Shown: positions 56,209 to 64,000 of the stretch, piece by piece | How the letters are laid out: each line of letters opens with the position of its first letter | How positions within the stretch are numbered: the first letter of the stretch is position 1 | NCBI RefSeq assembly: GCF_900205965.1 | Contig: NZ_OAOF01000009.1 | Location: forward strand, 62,001 to 126,000 | Source of the DNA: Lacrimispora amygdalina | GTDB taxonomy: Bacteria > Bacillota > Clostridia > Lachnospirales > Lachnospiraceae | Reading direction: 5' to 3' | Length of the DNA stretch: 64,000 bases | Notes under the pieces: model-generated | Database searches by the model: none | Seen by the model: only the letters and a program-made list of their open reading frames with translations | Told to the model about the DNA's origin: nothing | Made by a program: the position numbers and the translations under genes

Positions 56209-57024
56209 TTACCGTTCGATTACACTATACGTCTGCCGGTATTCCTTAGCCGTCATTCCCATATACTTCTTAAATATTCTCCTGAAATAATCCACATCCT
56301 CATAACCGCACCGGTAAGCAATTTCACTTCCGGTTAAATTGGTTTCAATCAGCATTGCGCACGCCTTATTCAGCCGGGCTTCATGAATCCCCTCCGTCAG
56401 CGTCTTACCGTAAACGGCATGGTATGTACGCCCTAAATAATCCGGACTGCATTCCAGCTGCTCCGCCAAAATAGAAGCTGATAATGGTTCCTTTAAATGG
56501 TATTTGATGTACTGAGCAGCCTGATTGGCCAGAAGTACCTTCTGCCCGTTTATCTCCATGGGAGATAACGAATCGCTCAATTCACAGAGCAATTCCAACA
56601 GAACCAGATTTAATATGGTCCTGTCTTCCCTGCACACATTCTGTCTCTTAATAAACCGGCGGAACAGTTCTTCAAACTGCTGAGGTTTTCCGATCCGTAT
56701 CAGCTGGGGAAGAGACATGATGTCTGTTCCCGTTTTTTCCGCCTTCTCCTCTAAATGAAAGTGAAGCCAGTAAAAATTCAAGTCTTTTGAAAACTCCCTG
56801 GTCCCCCAGTGATGTCTGCCTGGAAACAGAATCAGGGCTTCCCCCTCTTCCACTTCATATTCCACATCCTCCTCAGCAATTCCAAGTACTCCGGAATTCA
56901 CATAGATGATTTCAAAAGAATCCATGACACGGTCTGCATGCCGCCCCTTTCCCCCCGTAACCAGATATCCTGCATTCAATGCCCTCACTGGAAGAACTGC
57001 CTTTAGATGTAAGTAATGTTCCAT
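56209..57024 (-). CDS. AraC-family transcriptional regulator
   Basis: A 271-residue regulator. The N-terminal sensor contains FEIIYVNSGVLGIAEE and GEALILFPGRHHWGTREF. The C-terminal DNA-binding part has LSASILAEQLECSPDYLGRTYHAVYGKT and LTGSEIAYRCGYEDVDYFRRIFKKYMGMTAKEYR. It is convergent with the other AraC gene and divergent from the MFS transporter gene (137-nt gap), which makes the transporter a likely target. Confidence 0.87.
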   Translation of the reverse strand: MEHYLHLKAVLPVRALNAGYLVTGGKGRHADRVMDSFEIIYVNSGVLGIAEEDVEYEVEEGEALILFPGRHHWGTREFSKDLNFYWLHFHLEEKAEKTGTDIMSLPQLIRIGKPQQFEELFRRFIKRQNVCREDRTILNLVLLELLCELSDSLSPMEINGQKVLLANQAAQYIKYHLKEPLSASILAEQLECSPDYLGRTYHAVYGKTLTEGIHEARLNKACAMLIETNLTGSEIAYRCGYEDVDYFRRIFKKYMGMTAKEYRQTYSVIER

Positions 57025-57160
57025 GTGCGCCCCCTTGTCGTCTTCAAGTCGGAATCATCCAGTTTTTCTCTTCTTTTTCCTCTTGTAACCTTTCAATGAA
57101 ACTGGCAATATAGAGAAAGTATTTTTATTACTATTAAAAGCATAGCAGATCTATGAGTAA

Positions 57161-58501
57161 ATGAAAAGGGGAATACGGCAGATTTGCCGTTTAGAAAATA
57201 TGGTTATAGAATTGATGACAAAAAAGCACGCACTATTAAGCCACGAAACTGCACCTATGACAGCTGCAGACTTTTCAAAAGGAAGAAATCTCTTTATTGC
57301 GGAAGGCTGCTGCGCCAATGGAATCGTTACACTCACCACAGGTGCCTTTCTCTCCGGTTACGCCAGCTCATTGGGGGCTGATGACTCATTAAATGGCATT
57401 ATTGGATCCATTCCAATCCTTCTTTGCAGCCTGCAGATGTTTTCTTCTATTCTTTTAGAAAACTTAAGGAGAAAGAAAGGGCTGATTATCAGCTTTTCCT
57501 TTATTCACAGACTGCTGCTCTCTTTGATGTTCTTTCTGCCGCTGTTTATCATACAGCCGGTAATCCGCCTGACAGCTGTGGTCATTCTCTATGGAATCGC
57601 CCACTTTTTCGGTGCATCCATTGGTACCGGAACCGGCAACTGGATCCTCCAGCTGGTCCCCCAGCATATCAGAGGAGATTATCTTGGAAAAAAGGATTCC
57701 TTTGCCTTTGCAGCCTCAACCGTCTTAAGTCTTATTATGGGAAGAATCATGGACTGGTTTCGAAACAGCAGCATGGAGCAAACCGGGTTTTACGTAGTGG
57801 GGGCTACGGTTCTTGTTATTGCATGCACGGACTACTGGTGCCTGTCATCCATACGGGAGCCGGAAAGCACTCCCCGCAAACAAAAACTGACAGATGCCCT
57901 CCTGGCCCCTATGGCTGACAGAAAATACAGGAAAGTCATGATCACCTACATATTCTGGAATCTGGCCCTGCAGATTGCCGGCCCGTTCTTCAGTGTATAT
58001 ATGGTCACCGGGCTGAAACTGGATTACACCTATATCACGTTCCTGGGATTGATTTCATCCACCGTCCGGATTCTTGCCGCCTGGCTTTGGGGAAAGCTGG
58101 CAGATGCCACCTCCTGGCTTCTTGCAGGCAGGCTCTCAATGGGACTTTTGGGATTCATCCATATCAGCTGGCTATTTATGACTCCTGATACCTGTTACGC
58201 CCTTCAGCCGGTTTTGCAGGCCTTATCAGGGGCCGCATGGGGCGGAATTGCAATATCCGTCTTTAACCTGCAGTATCATTATGCTCCTGAGGAAAAACGG
58301 GTTCTATACGTCAGCACCAACTCATCCTATGCAGGGCTGTGCGGCTTTTTCTCCACCCTCTTAGGCGCCAGTCTGCTGACCATACTCCCTTCCTTCCAAC
58401 TGGGTAATCTGCCAGTCACCGGAATGCAGATTCTCTTTTTGCTTTCCGGATCCCTGATCTTAGGGTGTGTGCTTTACATGGGAAAACTGAAAAAGTACTG
58501 A
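57161..58501 (+). CDS. MFS transporter
   Basis: About 446 residues with roughly twelve membrane segments. After the start region, FIAEGCCANGIVTLTTGAFL begins the first segment, and PQHIRGDYLGKKDSFA is the loop typical of this family. The substrate is unknown; the neighbouring AraC gene and ara operon suggest a sugar or oligosaccharide. The start is uncertain: ATG at 57161 lacks a clear ribosome site, and later in-frame ATGs (for example 57200) are no better. It is convergent with the araR-like gene with only 4 nt between stops. Confidence 0.75.
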   Translation: MKRGIRQICRLENMVIELMTKKHALLSHETAPMTAADFSKGRNLFIAEGCCANGIVTLTTGAFLSGYASSLGADDSLNGIIGSIPILLCSLQMFSSILLENLRRKKGLIISFSFIHRLLLSLMFFLPLFIIQPVIRLTAVVILYGIAHFFGASIGTGTGNWILQLVPQHIRGDYLGKKDSFAFAASTVLSLIMGRIMDWFRNSSMEQTGFYVVGATVLVIACTDYWCLSSIREPESTPRKQKLTDALLAPMADRKYRKVMITYIFWNLALQIAGPFFSVYMVTGLKLDYTYITFLGLISSTVRILAAWLWGKLADATSWLLAGRLSMGLLGFIHISWLFMTPDTCYALQPVLQALSGAAWGGIAISVFNLQYHYAPEEKRVLYVSTNSSYAGLCGFFSTLLGASLLTILPSFQLGNLPVTGMQILFLLSGSLILGCVLYMGKLKKY

Positions 58502-58505
58502 CCGG

Positions 58506-59609
58506 TTATCTGTTCTTTCTCCGGTCTTTACAGGATTCCCGAATTACAAGCTTGGGTTTTAATACCCTTTCCACCTGGCTTTCCTCGTCCGGAATTTCAT
58601 TTATTTTTTCCAGTAGCAGTTCTGCCGCCATTGCTCCCAGCCGCTCCTGCGGGTGGGCAATGGTGGTCAGCTTCACCATGCCATTCTCTGCTATGAAGGA
58701 ATTGTCATAACCGGTAACCGAAATCTCTTCCGGCACAGAAATCCCTTCTTTTTCTATGGTCTTAATAACCTCAAAGGCGATCTGGTCATTGTAGCAGACA
58801 ATCCCATCCACGAAAGCCCCTTCCTCAAGCATGATTTTCAGCACTTGAGAAGGCTTGACAGACCGGTCTTCTGTGTGATACCAGATCACCATATCCGGAT
58901 CATAGGAAAATCCGCCTTCCTGAAGCGCTTTTACAAAACCCTTGTGCCGGTCTCTTCCCTGGCTGTCATCTGCTTTAAAAATCCCCAGAATATGCTCATG
59001 CCCCAGATCAATCAGATACTTTGTCACCAGATATCCGCCCATACAGTCATCAAGCCTGATATGAGGCTTGCTCTTCATCTGGGTATAATACCCCTGTATA
59101 AAGACATAAGGTATTTTATAAAAATCCAGCTTGTCATAAAGCCCCCTGTGCCCGCAGAGAATCTCACTCTTGCTCGGTTCGATGATGAGCCCGTCCACAT
59201 CTTTTTCCAGTATCTCTTCCAGACACCGGCTCTCTTTTAATCTGCTGTTCCCCGTGTTTTTCAGTATAATACTGTAACCGTTTTCTGTCAGCACACGGTC
59301 GATTCCCTGTATCAGCCGCGGGAAAATATAGTCGGACAAATAGGTGGTAATCACCGCTATATTGCCCGACCCTTTTTTTCTTCCCGCTTTTCTGGACACA
59401 AAGGTACCTCTGCCATGTTCCGCTTCAATATAGCCTTCCTGTTCCAGTATAGACAGGGCTTTTCTCACCGTATGACGGCTGATATGAAAGGCCTGGGAAA
59501 GCTGATTCTCCGAAGGAAGCCGGTCTCCCGGCTTTTTCTCTCCGGATATTATATCTTTTTTCAGTTCTTCCATTAATACGAAATACTTTGTTTTTCCGCT
59601 GTCCGACAC
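58506..59609 (-). CDS. araR: AraR-like arabinose repressor (GntR DNA-binding, LacI-type sensor)
   Basis: A 367-residue chimera typical of AraR. Residues 1-75 are a GntR winged helix (KPGDRLPSENQLSQAFHISR and GYIEAEHGRGTFVSRK). Residues 82-367 are a LacI-type arabinose-binding domain (YIFPRLIQGIDRVL, VDGLIIEPSKSE, HEHILGIFKADDSQGRDRH and SVTGYDNSFIAENGMVKLTTI). AraR represses ara genes until arabinose binds. Here it is the last gene of the operon it likely controls, 15 nt after araD. Its operators would be upstream of the operon, beyond this window. Confidence 0.9.
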   Translation of the reverse strand: MSDSGKTKYFVLMEELKKDIISGEKKPGDRLPSENQLSQAFHISRHTVRKALSILEQEGYIEAEHGRGTFVSRKAGRKKGSGNIAVITTYLSDYIFPRLIQGIDRVLTENGYSIILKNTGNSRLKESRCLEEILEKDVDGLIIEPSKSEILCGHRGLYDKLDFYKIPYVFIQGYYTQMKSKPHIRLDDCMGGYLVTKYLIDLGHEHILGIFKADDSQGRDRHKGFVKALQEGGFSYDPDMVIWYHTEDRSVKPSQVLKIMLEEGAFVDGIVCYNDQIAFEVIKTIEKEGISVPEEISVTGYDNSFIAENGMVKLTTIAHPQERLGAMAAELLLEKINEIPDEESQVERVLKPKLVIRESCKDRRKNR

Positions 59610-59624
59610 TGGTAAGACTCCTTG

Positions 59625-60317
59625 CTATTTTTTTTGGCCATAATAGGCATCCGGTCCGTGCTTCCTCATAAAATGTTTATCCTGCATGGATTGGGGCGCC
59701 GGCTTCACTGCCGGATTCAACAGCTCTGTCATTAAATTCATTTTAGCAATCTCTTCTAACACAACTGCATTATGAACTGCATTGGCCGCATCTGTTCCCC
59801 AGGTGAACGGACCATGGTTTTTGCACAATACCGCCGGAACGTGCATGGGATCAAGTCCTTTAAAGGTCTCTATAATCACAGTTCCCGTATTTTTTTCATA
59901 GCCTTCGTCAATCTCTTCCTGAGTTAAATTTCTTGCGCATGGAATCTCACCATAGAAATAATCCGCATGGGTGGTGCCATAGCAGGGCAGAGCTCTGCCT
60001 GCCTGGGCCCAGGAAGTTGCCATTGGGGAATGGGTATGTACAATTCCGCCTATCTTATCAAATGCCCGGTACAGTTCCAGATGCGTGGCAGTATCAGAGG
60101 AGGGATTTAATTCCCCCTCCACCTGGTTGCCATCTAAATCCACAACTACCATATCCTCCGGTTTCAGCTTATCGTAATCCACCCCGCTGGGTTTAATGAC
60201 AAACAGCCCCTTTTCCCTGTCAATGCCGCTGACATTACCCCAGGTATAAGTAATCAACCCTCTCCGCGGCAGTTCCATATTTGCTTCATATACACTTAAT
60301 TTCAGTTCTTCCAGCAT
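59625..60317 (-). CDS. araD: L-ribulose-5-phosphate 4-epimerase
   Basis: A 230-residue class II aldolase-fold enzyme that makes D-xylulose 5-phosphate for the pentose phosphate or phosphoketolase route. Metal ligands are in [16 protein letters not shown] and [25 protein letters not shown] and [11 protein letters not shown] are family parts. ATG at 60317 gives standard length; a TTG four codons upstream overlaps the ribosome site. It lies 21 nt after araB. Confidence 0.95.
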   Translation of the reverse strand: MLEELKLSVYEANMELPRRGLITYTWGNVSGIDREKGLFVIKPSGVDYDKLKPEDMVVVDLDGNQVEGELNPSSDTATHLELYRAFDKIGGIVHTHSPMATSWAQAGRALPCYGTTHADYFYGEIPCARNLTQEEIDEGYEKNTGTVIIETFKGLDPMHVPAVLCKNHGPFTWGTDAANAVHNAVVLEEIAKMNLMTELLNPAVKPAPQSMQDKHFMRKHGPDAYYGQKK

Positions 60318-60338
60318 GATATCGACCAAATCCTTTCT

Positions 60339-61940
60339 CTATGCGTGTAAACAATCCACAGCTGCGCGTTCAATCTCCAGACCACCTTTATAACGTTCCA
60401 TAAATGCAGCAAATCCTGTGATATCTTCCGGGTCCGGTTCCATGGTATCTCCCGCCATATCCTGAAATACATGGTCAGAAAGGTACTGGTCCAGGGACTC
60501 ACCTTCCTTCTTGCGGAGAAGATAAGATGCAAGCAGTGCTGCTCCCCAGGCTCCGCCTTCTCCGGCCGTTTCCATTACGGAGACAGGAACGCCCACAGCT
60601 GCCGCCATGATCCTCTGACCAGTTTCTCTGGTCTTAAACAGACCACCGTGCCCCAGGAGTACATCAAGCTTCACTCCCTCTTTAAACAGTATCTCCATTC
60701 CCATATGTAAGGCTCCCAATGCAGTGTAAAGATGAACTCTCATGAAGTTTGCCAGATTAAATCTGCTGTTTGGAGTACGGACGAACAATGGCCTTCCCTC
60801 TTCAAAATGAGTGATGTGTTCTCCTGACAAATACCCGTAGGACAAAAGACCACCGCCATCCTTATCGCCCTCTAAAGCCTTTTTATAGAGTGCGGTAAAA
60901 AGCTCATTCTTATCCGGCTTCATGCCCATTGTTTCAGCAAATTCCTCAAACATAGAAACCCAGGAATTTAAATCAGAGGTACAGTTATTGCAGTGAACCA
61001 TGGCAACCGGATCTCCTGCAGGAGTCGTGACAAGATCAAGCTCCTCATAAACTCTGGAAAGCTCCTTTTCCAGAACTACCATAGCAAATACACTGGTCCC
61101 TGCAGATACATTACCGGTTCTCTTCGCCACAGAATTGGTGGCTGTCATACCAGTTCCAGCATCCCCTTCCGGAGGGCAGAGAGGGATACCTGGCTTTAAA
61201 TTCCCGCTTACATCCAAAAGTGCTGCTCCCTCTCTGGTCAGCGTACCTGCTTCCTCTCCTGCAGTCAGCACCTGGGGCATAATATCCCTCAGCTTCCACG
61301 GCAGTTTCTTTTCAGCAACAAGCTCATCAAACTGATGAATCATGCGCTCATTAAAATCTTTTGTATCACTGTCCACTGGAAACATTCCGGCGCAGTCACC
61401 GATACCTAAGACTCTCTTTCCGGTCAGTTTCCAGTGAACATACCCTTCCAAAGTGATCAGATAGTCAATCTTAGAAACATGGCTTTCTCCATTTAAAATC
61501 GCCTGGTATAAATGGGCGATACTCCATCTTTGAGGAATATGGAACGAAAACAGCTCTGTCAGACGGCCGGCGGCCTCTTCCGTCATGGTATTTCTCCATG
61601 TCCTGAAAGGCACCAGTAACTCCCCGCTCTTGTCAAATGCCATATATCCATGCATCATGGCAGAAAAGCAAATGGCCCCGATGGAGGTAAGAGTCACCCC
61701 ATATTTCTCCTTCACCTCTTTGGCCATCTTCTGATAGCTGTCCTGAACACCTTCCCATATATCGGTTATGCCATAGGTCCAGATTCCGTTTTCGTAACGG
61801 TTTTCCCAGTCATGACCGCCGGAAGCGATAGGATTATGATTTTCATCCACCAGAACTGCTTTGATTCTTGTGGAACCAAGCTCGATCCCCAGTGCGGTAT
61901 TTCCTTCCCGGATTGCTGCTATAATTTTTTCGTTATCCAT
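60339..61940 (-). CDS. araB: L-ribulokinase, FGGY family
   Basis: A 533-residue carbohydrate kinase that phosphorylates L-ribulose. The N-terminal part shows [20 protein letters not shown] and a [13 protein letters not shown] segment; the middle has [13 protein letters not shown] and [27 protein letters not shown]; the C-terminal ATP site has [18 protein letters not shown]. This is the clostridial form, distinct in detail from enteric AraB. It sits between araA (28-nt gap) and araD, which secures the role. RBS GAGGGGG is upstream. Confidence 0.92.
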   Translation of the reverse strand: MDNEKIIAAIREGNTALGIELGSTRIKAVLVDENHNPIASGGHDWENRYENGIWTYGITDIWEGVQDSYQKMAKEVKEKYGVTLTSIGAICFSAMMHGYMAFDKSGELLVPFRTWRNTMTEEAAGRLTELFSFHIPQRWSIAHLYQAILNGESHVSKIDYLITLEGYVHWKLTGKRVLGIGDCAGMFPVDSDTKDFNERMIHQFDELVAEKKLPWKLRDIMPQVLTAGEEAGTLTREGAALLDVSGNLKPGIPLCPPEGDAGTGMTATNSVAKRTGNVSAGTSVFAMVVLEKELSRVYEELDLVTTPAGDPVAMVHCNNCTSDLNSWVSMFEEFAETMGMKPDKNELFTALYKKALEGDKDGGGLLSYGYLSGEHITHFEEGRPLFVRTPNSRFNLANFMRVHLYTALGALHMGMEILFKEGVKLDVLLGHGGLFKTRETGQRIMAAAVGVPVSVMETAGEGGAWGAALLASYLLRKKEGESLDQYLSDHVFQDMAGDTMEPDPEDITGFAAFMERYKGGLEIERAAVDCLHA

Positions 61941-61968
61941 AGAAACCCCCTCAAACTTTCTATCAGTA

Positions 61969-63462
61969 TCAGCGGTATGCCGCCGAATTCCATCTCAGTT
62001 CATTCTTAAAATCCCGGATATTTGTATTCTCATCAATATAAACCGCTTCAATTCCCATGGCTTCCGCCCAGTCACCCAGCTGTTCTGCAGTCAGATCATA
62101 GGAAAATGCCGTATGATGGGCTCCACCGGCTAAGATCCAGCATTCTGCGCCGGTAATGAGATTTGGCTCCGGTGTCCAGAACGCGGTTGCAACCGGAAGC
62201 TTTGGCATGGGTCTGTCTATCTTTTTACAATGAACGGTATTGATAATCAGGCGGAACCGGGTTCCTAAATCGATAAGGGACGAAGCAACTCCTCTGCCCT
62301 CTTTTGCAGTGAATACAAGTCTTGCAGGATCTTCTCTGTCACCCATGGACAATGGATTTACTTTAATAGCTGCTCTTCCCTCTGCGATGGATGGGCAGAC
62401 CTCCAGCATATGAGCCTGAAGAATTCCTTCCTTTCCAGGAACCAGATTATACGTATAATCCTCCATAAAAGAAGTTCCCCTGGCATCCTTTTTGCCCTCT
62501 GTCATCAGCTTCATTAAACGCACCATTGCAGCAGTCTTCCAGTCGCCTTCTCCTCCGAAGCCATACCCCTTTTCCATCAGGCGCTGGATTGCAAGACCAG
62601 GAAGCTGTTTTAAGGATCCCAAATCACCAAAATGGGTAACAATTGCCTGATAGTTTTTCTCTTTTAAAAATGTCTCAAATCCAAGCTCAATCTGAGCCTG
62701 AACTGCCACATGTTTTTTAAATTCCTCAGGGTCCCTTCCCTCCAGTAAGATGTCATAACGGTCATAGTACTCCTCTACAAGCGCAGATACATCTCCTGGT
62801 TTTACATCTCTGACGTAATCAGCAGCTTCATTAACAGGATATGCATCGATTTCCCAGCCGAATTTCATCTGGGCCTCTACCTTATCCCCTTCTGTTACCG
62901 CTACATTCCGCATATTGTCTGCAAAACGTACCACACGGATATGGCTGCTTTCCACGATTCCCACAGCCGTCCTCATCCAGGAGGCAATCCTTCTCTTTAC
63001 CGAATCATCGTCCCAGAATCCCGCAATTACTTTTCTCACTATCCCCATTCGGGTCACCATATGTCCGAATTCCCGGTCACCATGAGCAGACTGGTTTTCA
63101 TTCATAAAATCCATATCTATGGAGTCGTAAGGAATTTCCTGATTAAACTGGGTATGTAAATGAAGCAGAGGCTTTCTGTATTCCTGCAGTCCTAAGATCC
63201 AGGATTTTGCAGGAGAAAAGGTGTGCATCCAGGTAATTACACCTCCGCAGGTTTCATCGTCGTTCGCCTGACGGAACAGGGACCGTATGGATGCATTGTC
63301 AATCAGCACAGGTTTTAAAACCACTTCATAGGGCAGAATCCCTGATGCATTCAGCCTTTCCGTTATAATTCCCGCATGTTCCGCTACATCCCTTAAGCAG
63401 GCCTCTCCATACAGATCCTGAGAACCTGTTGCAAACCAGAACTGATACGCTTTTTGAATCAT
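61969..63462 (-). CDS. araA: L-arabinose isomerase
   Basis: A 497-residue enzyme converting L-arabinose to L-ribulose. Family parts are [14 protein letters not shown] near the start, [66 protein letters not shown] with a metal-binding Glu, and [12 protein letters not shown] for the metal-binding His region. Full length. It follows the arabinofuranosidase gene by 23 nt and precedes araB, with GGAGGGGG before the start. Confidence 0.97.
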   Translation of the reverse strand: MIQKAYQFWFATGSQDLYGEACLRDVAEHAGIITERLNASGILPYEVVLKPVLIDNASIRSLFRQANDDETCGGVITWMHTFSPAKSWILGLQEYRKPLLHLHTQFNQEIPYDSIDMDFMNENQSAHGDREFGHMVTRMGIVRKVIAGFWDDDSVKRRIASWMRTAVGIVESSHIRVVRFADNMRNVAVTEGDKVEAQMKFGWEIDAYPVNEAADYVRDVKPGDVSALVEEYYDRYDILLEGRDPEEFKKHVAVQAQIELGFETFLKEKNYQAIVTHFGDLGSLKQLPGLAIQRLMEKGYGFGGEGDWKTAAMVRLMKLMTEGKKDARGTSFMEDYTYNLVPGKEGILQAHMLEVCPSIAEGRAAIKVNPLSMGDREDPARLVFTAKEGRGVASSLIDLGTRFRLIINTVHCKKIDRPMPKLPVATAFWTPEPNLITGAECWILAGGAHHTAFSYDLTAEQLGDWAEAMGIEAVYIDENTNIRDFKNELRWNSAAYR

Positions 63463-63485
63463 AATATAACCCCCTCCTGTTTGAT

Positions 63486-64000
<515 letters not shown>

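Overview
The window reads as chromosome of a low-to-mid G+C, spore-forming, anaerobic Firmicute, most likely a Lachnospiraceae member of the Lacrimispora / Clostridium saccharolyticum type (the genus is inference). Supporting signs are strong AGGAGG-type ribosome sites, a SpoIIM sporulation gene, the hemZ-hisS-aspS block, a tryptophan T-box, a TPP riboswitch, a LicT-type antiterminator with its RNA target, and sugar catabolism built on PTS, LacZ and the arabinose pathway. No tRNA, rRNA, insertion sequence, phage gene or CRISPR array was seen.

Left part (1-11.2 kb, mostly minus strand): the 5' part of a Cache-HAMP chemoreceptor, two tandem paralogous glycosyltransferases, an acetyltransferase, a secreted 5'-nucleotidase with an internal LysM domain, then aspS, hisS, hemZ and a metallo-beta-lactamase-fold hydrolase. 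From 11.4 to 16.2 kb lies a visibly more AT-rich glycan island: UDP-GlcNAc 2-epimerase, a glycosyltransferase on the opposite strand, a SAM methyltransferase, and a pyruvyltransferase-glycosyltransferase fusion. It sits between the hydrolase and rel, genes that are usually neighbours in Clostridia. rel and an adenosine deaminase follow.

20-29 kb is a complete autoinducer-2 (AI-2) uptake and processing locus: lsrACDBF on the minus strand, and divergently lsrR, lsrK and a small cupin gene. No lsrG is present; the cupin sits where an accessory enzyme would be expected. The intergenic region holds two clear sigma-A promoters, a near-identical 16-bp repeat downstream of each promoter, and a CRP-like palindrome. 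Then come an AEC transporter overlapping a GltD-like oxidoreductase, apt, xerD, spoIIM, a NUDIX hydrolase and proC.

35-47.5 kb is plus strand: a glucose-family PTS permease controlled by an RNA antiterminator/terminator switch, with its LicT/GlcT-type regulator directly downstream; the full trpEGDCFBA operon behind a promoter and a Trp-specific T-box; and thiC-thiW behind a promoter and a TPP riboswitch whose -35 box starts only 9 nt after trpA.

47.5-58.5 kb is an accessory stretch: two methyltransferases, a 1022-residue LacZ, a 28-residue hydrophobic peptide gene, two secreted proteins with choline-binding-type cell-wall repeats, a lipoprotein, two AraC regulators and an MFS transporter. 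The right end (58.5-64 kb) is an L-arabinose operon on the minus strand, transcribed as GH51 arabinofuranosidase (cut by the window end), araA, araB, araD and an AraR-like repressor.
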